A DNA stretch of 64,000 nt from Dermanyssus gallinae (taxonomy: Eukaryota; Arthropoda; Arachnida; Mesostigmata; Dermanyssidae), in contig QVRM01005380.1 of assembly GCA_003439945.1 (NCBI GenBank), positions 1 to 64,000 of the forward strand. The letters are read 5' to 3'. Under the pieces are notes generated by a model. The model was not told the origin of the DNA. It was given only the letters and a program-made list of their open reading frames with translations, and did no database searches. The stretch's first letter is position 1. Every line of letters starts with the position of its first letter. The position numbers and the translations under genes are program-made. Shown here piece after piece: positions 23,060 through 33,430 of this stretch.

Positions 23060-23087
23060 TCATTCTAAGAACTTATTGAACTACCTG
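23060..23087. repeat. Right terminal inverted repeat of the 21.86-kb mariner
   Basis: 28 bp, exact reverse complement of 21860-21887, followed by TA at 23088-23089. A partial tandem copy of its inner half precedes it at about 23037-23052. Confidence 0.97.
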
Positions 23088-23089
23088 TA

Positions 23090-24215
23090 ATTATTACCAT
23101 AACAATATTTCTAGTTGACACTTTCAACTTCTTCAATAAGGGGCATATACGGGCTCCTACGTTGGCCAATTACACTGTGCTCACACATGTCGACGCATGA
23201 GTTTGTGCGTGCAAGTAATTTACGTCAACTCGGTTTGCGGTTTAGTAAAACTGCTTATTTTCATTAATCGTGACGGTAGCGACGCGTGATAAACAACAAC
23301 GTAACTACGAAAGTCCGTGCACTTTATAACGCTCGACGTTGACGACGTTTACGGATGGACTTAATCGATGATTGCTTTTAAATACGCCGTCATTGTCTGG
23401 ACGCGCGTGGCACGTATCTAGAGGTTCGTGCGTACTGCATTTGCTGCTAAAGCCCAGCGATTTCCTATTACCGTGCCTATTTTGTACCGTGTTTGTGTCG
23501 AGACGAAACGAGAATTTTCGCCGCTTATGGGAGCCGGCGGCACTCGGCTAGCATGTTGATCATCACCCCATTTTAAACTTTTTGCCAGAGTGAAGTTAGG
23601 GCGGTCACCTCGGGTTGCGGCAATTCCGTTCTGCCTTGAGCTTCTTCTACCAACCTACGGCAACATATGGAGCGCGGGCGGGGGGGGGGGGAGGTGTAGT
23701 TACAAGTGCGCCGTGCCAAAAGTAATAACCGTGCTGCCGATCCTGTTCAGTTCGAAGGCTCGATGTCCTGGCAGGACTCATCTTATTGCTTTGAAGATGA
23801 CAACGACACTGACATCAGCACATATGTCCTCTGCTACAACTGCTGGTGTTATCATCGATAATGTCTCTGAGCTTCACCGTCATCGTTACTGGTATTGTTT
23901 CTATTAGACTTTGTATACGGCGGCGAATCACAAAGTGGCGCGGACCAACCCCACCAGTCGGACCTTGCTTCACCAAATATGAAGCAGTGTGTGAGCCTAT
24001 AGGGAAAACATGCGAGCGCCAGGCCTGCGGCTGACTGGCTGACGAAGTTGCTACTAGATCGTCGGACCTCACGGGCTTTTCGCTCAGTCGCATATGTTGT
24101 CTCGACAAGAATCTCATCGATGCGGGCGAACCTAACATATAAGCCGTGTATTGTATTTGTAGGACGCTTGCCAAGTATGACATTGGCCAATGTCATGCCC
24201 ATGTCGTCATCACGC

Positions 24216-24256
<41 letters not shown>

Positions 24257-24827
24257 GCTTAGAAGATCCGCGCTCATATACATTTATGTGTTTATAGAGA
24301 GAGAAGAGAGAGAGACTGAATTGAGCTCAAAAGGTCCAAACAAAATCGTGTCTTCTAGAGGATCAGCTCTTCATGGCGAATGCTTTCCGACCACATCATA
24401 CAATAGACCAGGCTTTGCTATACTGTAGCTGCTGCTGTATTGCCTGGTCATATCCAATGTAATATTTTTTACTCAGTCGATAATTAGAGAAGTGTTACAA
24501 GAAACACGATAACGGCCATTGCCATAACCACGGCAACGTGGTTTGAAATTCATCATCAATCAGTTATACTGATGATTAAAAATATTATAGTATGCCCTCA
24601 AGGTTGTGACCACACAACATAACACACAATGAAGGTCTTCCTCAAAACCCGCATATTGCACAATAGTTGAAGCATGTAAATAGCATCAAGATGCAACCAT
24701 ACATACGTGTCACGTTCAAAACATCGCCGCCCATCTATATATATATATATATATCTTAAACCACATATATGCACGAGTATACCACTCACTACATATAAGC
24801 GTATATATTTACTAGGAAGTTTGTATT
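23090..24827. other. No gene recognised; G-rich tract and (TA)n array
   Basis: Contains a GCGGGCGGGGGGGGGGAGG run near 23676-23695 (G-quadruplex candidate) and a (TA)n array at 24218-24254. GC-richer between 23.5 and 24.2 kb, with overlapping frames of up to 122 codons that show no motif. Confidence 0.4.
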
Positions 24828-25090
24828 TGTAGCGGCGGTGGCTTAGGCGGCTAACGCACCGTTCGAAACGGGGCGTTGCCATGGTAACCACGGTTAGCAA
24901 AACATCGCTAGTTCGAGCCCTGGCCGTGCTGGTAGAATTTGTTGGACGTAATTGTCATTGCCTTGCTGCTACATGCCTCTGCCTATATAATTCTAGTACG
25001 AGAACGCGATGACGATAGATGCATTTAGACGCTATCGTCCCACAGGCAACTTAGCCCATTACGAGCGTCTAAAAATGTAGTTGTCAGAGA
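24828..25090 (+). mobile_element. SINE family 2, tRNA-headed, copy 1
   Basis: The head resembles a tRNA gene internal promoter: GTGGCTTAGGCGGCTAACGC (A-box-like) and, further on, AGTTCGAGCCCTGGCC (B box). A body follows (TTGTTGGACGTAATTGTCATT, then GCTGCTACATGCCTCTGC) and a tail with GATGACGATAGATGCATTTA and CAACTTAGCCCATTACGAGC. The same order recurs at 28920-29170. The head is longer than a tRNA because of an extra block containing ACCGTTCGAAACGGGGCG, which copy 2 lacks. SINEs like this are Pol III transcripts copied by LINE enzymes. The family is not named because I cannot search. Confidence 0.75.
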
Positions 25091-25099
25091 GTTAAAAAA

Positions 25100-25870
25100 G
25101 AAAAAAAAGTTCAAATGTTTTTAGAATTAGCTGTTCGGAATTCAAACCTAGGCGCGCTACTGAAAAGGGCAACTCTTCGGCTGTTAGCAGTGAAAAAATT
25201 GTGGTGATTGGCCGTTACAAATTCTTTTGACCGTTTTTCCCCGTGCAATGCATCGGCATGATTTTGAAAAATAAAAAAGGAGTTTCGAGTGGTTATCAAG
25301 CATATTTATTTAAATGCTTGGAATGCGGTCCAAGAGCAAACGAAGGTAGATGGGGTTCACGGTGACTCTGCGCCGTGCCACGGAAAATCCTCCCGCGGAT
25401 GGACAAGTGAGCATTAGCAAAATAGATAAAGGACTTCCAAAGAGGGTGCAGACGATGGCTGGAAAGATTACGATTGTTTGCGACCAACGTGGAATAAATC
25501 TGGTCGACTATCTCTGAGAGCAGTAAACCGATCAGAGGAGTATAATATGCAAAAGCGTTGAACCGGCGGCAGCAAGAACTTACAGGGAAACAAAGGAAAG
25601 AAAGCCAGCTCTGCATATCAACATTGGTGCTCTACGAGGTCAATGCTTCTACACACAAGTGGCGGCTAGCTTTGACAAAGCTGGCCGAGTTGAAGTTCGA
25701 ACACCCCCCCCCCTCTATTCTTCGCACATGGCATCCTGTGATTATCTCCGTTTTGGGAAATTTAAAGAATAGTCTCGGTGGAAAGCGTTTCCAGCAGTTA
25801 AGGCTGCTGTCAAAGCTTCTTTTCAGCCTAAAGACGCGGATCATCGTCCCTTCGTTCCCAGATCCGAGCC
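25100..25870 (+). pseudogene. mariner transposon remnant, same family as the 21.86-kb copy
   Basis: The left untranslated part (blocks GGTGATTGGCCGTTAC and CGGCATGATTTTGAAAAAT) aligns with the untranslated leader of the 21.86-kb mariner, and the following sequence matches GGAGTTTCGAGTGGTTATCA there; the start ATG is changed to ATA. Downstream, broken frames give MAGKITIV, DQRGINLVDYL, NASTHKWRLALTKLAELKFE (a degraded DNAPAH region with the second catalytic Asp changed) and GNLKNSLGGKRF. The N-terminal half is partly deleted, the SPDLAP.D block is destroyed, and no right TIR can be found; similarity fades near 25860. It is dead and older than the 21.86-kb copy. Confidence 0.85.
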
Positions 25871-26989
25871 AAGCGTCGGTGCGGGAGCAGAGTAAACACG
25901 CCTGTAGTGAAGACGATCACACCAGCAAGCGACAGGTTTTGTGACCACCTAAGCAACTTTGTCAGCAGCTTTTTGTTTTGAGATTTATTTCCAAACTCAA
26001 CTAGAATCAGGTAATGTCGCTAATAGGCTAATCGACTTACACACCACCTAAAACAGCGTTGAGTGTAGTGAGGCTTCAAATAAAGCGATGAAAAATGGCG
26101 CTCTGGCAGAGCACTGATGTAATACGAATGCGATCCCAAAATTAATGAATGTATAGTAAAATGAGATGCCAAGCGAATATAGTGTAAATCAATTTATAGT
26201 CATAATAGTCCTGAAAACGGCACACCATACTACAAGAGCTAAGCGGCCCCTAAATCAAAACATGCCAAACCAGGTGAAATTAACAAACACCGAAAAATGC
26301 CGAAATGGTTTCGAGGAAAGTCGCTATGCGTGGCGCCATAAATAGTAGAAAAGTCCCGTGCCGGTTTGGCAACAAAGGCTGACTTACAGTAAACGTACAA
26401 AATAGTGGAGAAAGAGTGTCCGGGAATAGAGGCTCTAGGATGGCTTATACATAATGTTACGAGCTCGGCGAGAGCATATCAATAGTTGAATGGGTAGTTG
26501 CAGAAGTTTGGGCGGCTAACTTATGTCGGTTATGAGAAAAATCAGGTGCCGCATTGCGTTGAGTTGAATCCTGCCCGGGTAGAATTATTCTTCTTTACCG
26601 ATAATTAAACCGGGTTGGTACAAAACACGTAGGGAATGAACACACTAAAAGTGGCTAAAAAAAAAGGTAAAAACGAAATGATGGCATATTGTTGTAGTCT
26701 CCTACCAATCAACACCCCAACGCTCTTTCTTTGATTATGCATAGAACCCTCGCCTCCTGACAAATCTTGAAGACGAAATGGTTTCTTTAACGAGATTATA
26801 AAGAGGAGCTAGGTATATCGCCAGGCTCTCTCTGCTTGCTAGCGACAATCATGGTGATGACCGACGAGACCCAAGCCTATACCGCGATATTGTATCTGAA
26901 AGAACGCTAAAGTGGCTCTCTTCTGATCGTAATTTTGAGCTTCTTCAATGAGGGCACCTTACCGAGACAGGGTAAAGAGAATGCGTCGC
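25871..26989. other. No gene recognised
   Basis: AT-rich with only short open frames. The last 200 bp may hold further degraded LINE sequence belonging to the element that begins about 26990, but nothing can be aligned. Confidence 0.35.
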
Positions 26990-27570
26990 GGGTAAAGCAA
27001 AAAGTTGGATCTCCGCAAGAGGACCCACTGGGTTGCGTCTCCTTCACTCGTCCGCTTGCCGATATCGTCGGATATAATGAGCAGGAGTACTGACAAGCCA
27101 TAGCATGATGCATGCAGGTGATATAGTGGTCGCTCATCACGATCTGTGTACAACTAAGCGCATCACTTTTCTGGCAAATGTGTTCTTTGTCTTTAGGGGG
27201 GCTGGAAACAAACTCCATCAAGACCAAGGCTGTGAAATTCAGAAGAGAGGGTCGATTAGCTGTCAAAAGACATCAGACGTTGCGGCGGCCAACCGTTGGG
27301 AATTGCAAACTTGTTCCTGTACTTGGGAGTCAGCTCCATTATACTGGCACAACGTTTACTGCACGCATCGTCAAGATGAGTAAGTGCGCACGGGCCTTTA
27401 TGGAGAGGTAGGCGACGTCCGGCAACTGTCCGTGCCGGCGCCAGTGGCACTCTTTCAACTCAAGAATGTGCCAAGGCTAATGTATGATCTTGAAAGGGAA
27501 TGGGGAGACCTCACTCGGGAAAACTTGAGTCTGCTTGAACGGTGTTTTACAATGTACACGAATTGAGTAG
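26990..27570 (+). pseudogene. LINE reverse transcriptase remnant, plus strand
   Basis: Broken frames in order give EDPLGCVSFTRPLADIVGY (the GDPLG.-LF palm box), a catalytic box degraded from YADD-like to a string around DIVVAHHD, then LETNSIKTKAVKFRREGRLA (the L.VN..KTK.V.FRRGGR motif after the catalytic Asp pair), QLHYTGTTFTA and EREWGDLTRENLSLLERCF, ending at a stop near 27566. This is the palm-to-thumb order of a Jockey/R1-like LINE. The loss of YADD makes it inactive. It is the one clear LINE piece on the plus strand. The 5' and 3' ends are not visible. Confidence 0.7.
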
Positions 27571-28919
27571 TTTGCTTGCCAATGCGGGTAAGGAGCTGCG
27601 TTGTCTACCTAATGCGTCTTTTTTGTTACCTTTGTCTACCTTTTGTTTTATCTACTTTTGTTTTTGTCTTTTCACTACTTTTGTACGCTTGCTGAGATAA
27701 CTCGATTAAGGCTGGAAATGCCGCGTACAGTACCACTCGAAAGCTCTGTCTAGGAAAGGCAAAATAGTGCTGAACAAGATCAATGACAGGTTGGATACCT
27801 GTACATTTTCAGTGCCTCTCACCTCTGGTCTGGTCTTGTATGTGACAATCGCTACGTCTATACCATATATAGAGTTTATGGTTATGATCACCTGGTCTGT
27901 TTGAGTACGAACTTCCACGAGTGCACTGAATGCATCTGTCGGCGGTGCTGTCAACGGTGTGCAAAGAATCATGCGTCTGCTTGCCCTTGCTAAGAGATCG
28001 CTGCCTCCTTTGAATAACATTGCAGCCAATAGAAGCTGACAAGAGTTTAAGTACCAATGTTATATGCGTACTCAATATGAGTGAAACAAATGTGATAATG
28101 AAGATCTAATGGCGTAGACGGCCGCAACAAAGAGAGTCACACATAGGGGAAGAGGTTTAAGCGCGGCGTAAACATTTCGTAACATATATCAGTTATGGGA
28201 ACTGTGAATATTAGTGAATAACAGCGACGGGCGTTTATTGATATCGGTCGGTTGTGGCCTTTCCCGACCCGCCGAAAAAGTGTGCTCTACTTGTTAAGGT
28301 CATCATCATTCATGCTCTACTTGTTAAGATCATCATCACTTTTAATAGAAACCCGAAAACCAGGTCAAAGGAAAGTAAGACATATCGAACGTGGCCCTGC
28401 GCTGTTTACGGCATATACTATGTGGCGAGACTACCAAGTGTACTACAGGTTGCTTAAGCAGATTAACAGCTACAGCACGGTACGGCAAGCCAGCTGTAAG
28501 CAAGGGTCAATCGCTGTTGTTGCCAAACGCCCGTCTCCCGCATACTACCGCAACAAAAGAACACTGCTTGGCAACGTTTCCCGGTGGCAGCGAGAAAGCA
28601 GTGGTTTGATCACGCGCGAGTTCGACCTTGGCCGAGCGAGGCAAGCTCCAATCAGGCATTGCAAACGCATTGGTCAGCTCTGCCGTGCGTAACGGTGTTA
28701 CTCTACATGGTCGCGTAATGCGGCTACAAGAGGCTGCTAAACCGACACGTAACGCGAAAGCAATGCATTTTCCACCTCTCTATCTTTGTGTAGATCTGTT
28801 CCAGGCGCTACTTCACAGCGTAGAATTGTCTGCTTGAAATGAGCTGTTAACACATTTACTGATCAATTATCACAAGTTATCTAAGCAAGTTTACAAATAT
28901 TTAACTTTTAAAAAAAATT
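27571..28919. other. No gene recognised; one 30-bp tandem duplication
   Basis: At 28283-28342 a 30-bp unit (TGCTCTACTTGTTAAG.TCAT) occurs twice. Open stretches of 107 codons (minus, 27706-28029) and 146 codons (plus, 28252-28692) lack recognisable motifs; I do not call them genes. A (CTTTTGT)-like pyrimidine-rich stretch lies at about 27615-27680. Confidence 0.4.
28283..28342. repeat. 30-bp tandem duplication
   Basis: Two adjacent copies starting at 28283 and 28313 with a few mismatches. Confidence 0.85.
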
Positions 28920-29170
28920 ATTTGGTAGCGGCGGTGGTTTGCCGTAGCAACCACGGTTAGAAAAACAATCGCAAGTTCGAGTCCCGGCCTTGCTAAATGA
29001 ATTAGGTGGACGTGGTTTTTATTGCCCTGCTGCTACATACCTCTGCTGAAAAAGCCTGCATAAATCCAAAAAAAGAGAACGCAATGACGATAGATGAATT
29101 TAGACGACATCGTGCCACCGACAACTTAGCCCATTACGAGCATCTAAAATGTGATTGTCTGAGCGTTGAA
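28920..29170 (+). mobile_element. SINE family 2, tRNA-headed, copy 2
   Basis: Matches the copy at 24828-25090 through GTAGCGGCGGTGG, ACCACGGTTAG, AAGTTCGAGTCCCGGCC (B box), GCTGCTACATACCTCTGC and the tail ACTTAGCCCATTACGAGC. Compared with copy 1 a block of about 33 bp in the head is missing, so the A box is disrupted. The copy lies just before a minus-strand LINE 3' end. Confidence 0.75.
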
Positions 29171-29264
29171 ACATTAATGTTTGTTAAAACAATTTTTTTT
29201 AAATATTATTTAATCTCAGGGTTACAGGGAAATGTGATTAACTAACGGCTTGTATGAAGCGCTA

Positions 29265-29603
29265 TCAGTCGAGCTTATCTTCGAGGCAGCCCTTCATCGT
29301 GCCTATCATTGCTGCCGCATGACCGCGCTGAACCGCCAGAGATAGCCATTGAAGTAGAAAGTCAAGAGCTCCTTTTTCCCCTGTCGCCAGTGCGATTCGT
29401 TTGCCAATCTTCTGAGGAAGCGGCCATGCCTCAAGGCTGTCTCCCCCGGCTGTCTCGAATACTAGCGGCACGAAAATGAACTCGTTGGCGAGATGGGCAT
29501 TTTTGTTGGTCTTTAGATTTTCAGGCTTGCGTGCCGCGGAGCCAGTGGCAGATTGTCTCTCTTTTCGTCGCTTAATGTCATCATCACTATCCATCGTCGA
29601 CAA
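29265..29603 (-). pseudogene. LINE C-terminal fragment, uninterrupted 112 codons
   Basis: The open stretch encodes GSAARKPENLKTNKNAHLA, then NEFIFVPLVFETAGG, LPQKIGKRIALATGEKGALD and FLLQWLSLAVQRGHAAAMIG, close to the extreme C terminus of this LINE group (pattern KY..L...F.FVPVA.ETAG ... IG.R....TGE...T.FL.QRLS.A.QRGNAA.I.GT). The stretch has no internal stop, unlike the other copies, suggesting a younger insertion, but it is 5'-truncated before the RPDG...WDAT region. It is not a host gene. Part of it aligns with 19060-19440. Confidence 0.75.
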
Positions 29604-31014
29604 TTATTAATTCTATACGACGTGAATAGGAAGGTTTAGTTGCGGTTATCTAAAGCTATTGGAGATGTGTAAAGTTGCAATTACACTCGGATCGAAAACG
29701 GAAAACGGATCAACGAACAGAAAAGTAACAATGTACCTAATAGGCATAGATCAATCAACTACTTAACGCTTTAGCAATCACAAATACAATCCACCATGCA
29801 AAAATCCACCCATTGTGGGTCTGCTTTATCACTGTTCACTCTTGGCGACCCTTTTTTTCTTGATGTGTTATATTTACATACAACATCACATATTTTTACT
29901 AACTACCGTAGCTTTGGAGAGAACAAACCGAGTTCTCTAGCCTATAAATGTACTATATGTTTGTGTAAAACACGTATTCTTGCAAGCTTATGTTCTATCG
30001 TGGAGGAGACAGGCTGCGCGATTTTCAGGCAAGTGCGCCGCTTCTACGATGAGCGTATCAACGCTACAGCTAAGGCCTCAAAGTTTTTCGATGTTCCATA
30101 TTCTTCTCAAAGATCTTTAGATGAAGTAAAGTTAACGACAGAGGCTGGTTGTTGCAGAATTGGTTGCGAGGTTACGCTCTTCTTTTTATTATAAAGAATG
30201 ACAACACTGCGGTGATCTCTAGGCTTGATGGGAACATAACAGTGGCTAAAGCACGGGGGATGGTGCGAACCAGAGGCTCTAATAGAGGCAAAGCTGCTGA
30301 GTTCAACAATTGCGAACAAAAATAAACCTCGGAGATAAACACTGGCCAGTGAAAATAGTCTGTATGAGATGTTCGATTATGGTATTGCCTTACAACATAG
30401 CTTGTCTGTTGTCGTCTTTAAGTTCTTTAATGTTGTTTCTGGGCAAAATATTCAAGCGGATGGAAATTTCACAGTATCTTGACCTCTGCCACGGTTTTTG
30501 TTGATACATTTCCAGAGCTGAGCCAAGTTACGATGTACTTATTGAATTGTTGTTACAGAACTCATCTCTCAGCTTGGACCGCGTTGACACACCAGTGCCA
30601 AGCATTTTGTAAATATTGTGTTAACGGCGGAACCGCCTGAAACTCGAAGAGGAATACACTTGGCTGGACTGGATACAACTGGAAACAAGAGAAACGACAA
30701 GGTCAGAGGACCTGTCATATATATGGAGCAAGATTTCCCTGAAAACCTTGAAAGCTGAATGGACGTCACCTGCATCATGCACTTGCATCAGGCTGTTATA
30801 GTGCTTTGTACAAGACACTAGAGTCGTCGTACATGATTTATATATATAAATATATATATATATATATACATACCGCCTACGTGTCGCGCGACAGCCGCAA
30901 CGTCGCCTCACAGTCATGTATGCATGCACTCAATCTCGACATTCCGCCGAAAAATCTTAATTACTCCGCAACCACAGCTCGCATTGCCATAGATTTTTTT
31001 AATTTGGTGTGAAA
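29604..31014. other. No gene recognised; (TA)n array near 30838-30871
   Basis: AT-rich, with short frames only. A TA-rich array lies at about 30838-30871. Nothing can be named up to the repeat copy that begins near 31015. Confidence 0.4.
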
Positions 31015-31290
31015 GCTAATAAAAAAACTTTATTTTTGCGAATTCTGTTCTAAAAGATCATGTCGCATCCTCTGGCCGGCGTTATAACGTTATACGGTGC
31101 GCTTAATTTCTGTATAGGAACCCTGGTTGACTCGCAATTGCACATTTTGTACTCCTATATCGGGCAAAAACACCAGTGCCACAAATTGTAGTAATTCCAC
31201 TGTCACTCCGAAAGAAGACTTTTCAGAAATCATGTTCCATTGTAAAAATATTTATTTTAACGAGCTCTATAATTCCTTATATAACTGCTG
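31015..31290 (+). repeat. Unnamed dispersed repeat, copy C
   Basis: Same blocks and order as copy B (about 500-750): CTCTGGCCGGCGTTATA, CTCGCAATTGCACATTT, a CCTATATCGGGCAA block and ACCAGTGCCACAA. At its right end TAACGAGCTCTATAATTCCT matches the inverse of the first 27 bases of the window. This copy shows the longest right-hand end. Confidence 0.55.
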
Positions 31291-32229
31291 AAATATGTAT
31301 GTTACGTAAGCGACTACGCGCGATGCAGAGACTGAACTGATAGACCTCGATAACGCGAAGCCTAAGCTCACCCGATACCGAAGCCACTTGAAGTAACATG
31401 GGCCCAGGAGTACCTGTGATTGATTAACTATTTGCTGGACTTTTAGACCTAAATTTATATAACCCTTATTCAGGGGCGCTTAGCAGCAACATATGTTATC
31501 TAAGCATCCATGTCATCATAGATGATATCTGATTTGTAATTTTTATTAAAAATGGCCTATCTCATCTTTAAATGCAACGACGATTACTTCACAGAAGGCT
31601 TGCTAATGGCAGCCATATGCTTGGGGGAGAAAACCAGCGTGCACACTTCAACCGCACTAATAGACTTATGGAGCGCTTCCAATACCTACTGAGTACATGT
31701 CTTCTATTGAAACAACCTCTTCTTTGTAATATTTACTTGGTTCTTTCTAACATTTGATCCTAAATATAGGCCTCTGACAGGTTTATGTCTCTGATCCCCC
31801 CGACACTGTCCACTCTTTTACATGTATGTTCATTTGTTCAATTGATTCATTCCAGTTTGAAACCCCCCTCCCGTCGGGCTCAACTAAAACGGCGTACTCA
31901 TTCTTAAATGCATACAGCTACTCTCCTATGTTGCCATTTGTCTTCAGAACACCCCGTACTTTCTCCTAAAAAACTGCTTAAATATTCGTTACGATGTGGG
32001 TGTAATTGTGATTGGTTGCACATTGGGTAAAGTGCCTTTATCTCCCTCCTTTGAAAGAAGAGAACCACTTTGCTTTCGCCAATTGCGCCCCTTCTGGAAC
32101 CATCTGCTCCATCTGAATATACTGCTAAATTGCTTCGGTAAGTATCACGTTTACGCGTATTTTTTCTCAATGCCTGGATAAATCCTACCGAAATGTCATT
32201 AAGATCACGCAATTCCTAACGACAACGCC
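31291..32229. other. No gene recognised
   Basis: No domain identified. A short block ACGATTACTTCACA occurs at about 31572 and again near 32341 in the LINE 3' flank, hinting that LINE-derived sequence may extend here. A 102-codon minus frame at 31904-32212 has no known motif. Confidence 0.35.
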
Positions 32230-33430
32230 CGGCACAATCCCGGCCTTGTTGGTCCTGTGCAGAGTAAGTATGCTACGTACCAGACGCTACAGGCTACGAT
32301 CTCAACCGGACAAGTCGACCCCATCTTCTTCAAGTGCAGGACGATTACTTCACAAAATCAAGGGTGAGGAAGGACTGGTCGCAGGAGGAACTTGCGCAGT
32401 CGCCCTGTTGTAAACATCCCTGGTTACTCGCCAGGCATGCGTACTATCAATGTGCTCATTTTCTGCACAACGTCTAGACACGTAAATTATTCGGCTTCTG
32501 CGATTGTTTGGCCGTACTTCAACAAAAGTGAGCAATAGGCTGGCACCCACAACTTGAGCAGCCGTTTGTCATTACTCCCGAGAATGCCCATTAAGTGCAT
32601 TGGTAAAACAATATCGTTCGATTTAAGGTCGCATCTTCTACGGAGTCTGTTTATGCATATTTTCTTTTGCACATCTTTGATCATACCTATGCAGTTACAC
32701 ACATGTGGATGCCATACGGGTAAACAGTATAAACAGTTGGACAATACAATCGAATGTACAAGCGAAGATACATTGTAGGCTTTATAACGATGAAACGCCG
32801 AAGCAGTATATCCACAAGTATAAATGCGTAACGTTGACTAATTCGTTGATATGCGCTGACAAGGTGAGGTTCTTACAGATTAAGACGCTTAAATCCCGCG
32901 CCGCATTAGCTGTTGGCAGTAATAATCAACTGAGCGTGTATTTTAGCTCGACAGAGACGTTGTTCAAAACAGGACACTTATAAACGGAGTGCGTCCTACC
33001 GCTATCAATGTACCACTGCCTGACACCGTCCACAGCAAACTGCAGTGTTGTGTGCGCTGATGAGAAGTCAAGGCGCACTATATATATATATATATTTTTT
33101 TTTCTTCTGCGCTTTTTAGTAGTGCTGCTTTATGTTTGCGTGAAAAATGTCTCAAATCTACAACAAAACTAATGTCCAAAAACGGAGAAATGCAGCATTT
33201 CTGCCGCACGCCGGACGGGGCCGGGCGCGGTCTTCTTACGGCATACCTGACTGACTTGGCTCGGAAAGACCCTTGCGCAAAAACATTGCAAACCGTTCGC
33301 AGGTTTGTGGATGCACCTCAAGCGCTCTTTGCTTGTGGAATACAAACACTGACGATCGACGCTGTCTAAAGCACCTTTTTGATCAAAACGAATGCAATGG
33401 AAATGTTTATTAACACTTATGTGTAACACC
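32230..33430 (-). pseudogene. CR1/Jockey-like LINE reverse transcriptase, decayed copy
   Basis: Minus-strand frames in order: FDQKGALDSVDRQCLY at about 33390-33340 (the D.KGAFDSVDR catalytic Asp box of RT, motif A), then a VR.GC-like region broken by frameshifts. At about 33060-32860 come FAVDGVRQWYIDSG, YKCPVLNNVS, PTANAARDLSVLICKNL and TLSAHINELV, equal to the KC.VL...... ..DLGVLI...LS...HI..LV pattern after motif C. At about 32740-32480 the frame reads YCLPVWHPHVCNCIGMIKDV and QKKICINRLRRRCDL, the YCS.VW.PH....I..IE.VQR thumb motif. The YADD box itself is not found. The whole is collinear over about 1.2 kb and inactive. A different LINE lineage from the copies at 9, 19, 29 and 45 kb. Confidence 0.78.

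Larger units (their letters stand above)
21860..23087 (-). mobile_element. mariner-family DNA transposon with perfect 28-bp TIRs, inactive transposase
   Basis: The element is bounded by exact 28-bp terminal inverted repeats at 21860-21887 and 23060-23087 (beginning CAGGTAGTTCAATAAGTTCT) and flanked on both sides by the TA dinucleotide that mariners duplicate on insertion. Total length is 1228 bp, close to the usual 1.3 kb. Just inside the right TIR a partial second copy of the TIR core (TTCTAAGAACTTAT) is present, and a TIR-like TTCAATAAGTTCGA lies inside the coding part. The transposase, on the minus strand, is broken. A mutated relative lies at about 25100-25870 on the opposite strand. Confidence 0.93.

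Noticed and set aside
24838..24925. Possible tRNA gene with A and B boxes
   Set aside because: The head is too long, a second copy shares the non-tRNA body, and no clean cloverleaf or anticodon arm could be drawn; called SINE.
28252..28692. 146-codon plus-strand frame
   Set aside because: Includes the 30-bp tandem duplication and no recognised domain; probably chance.
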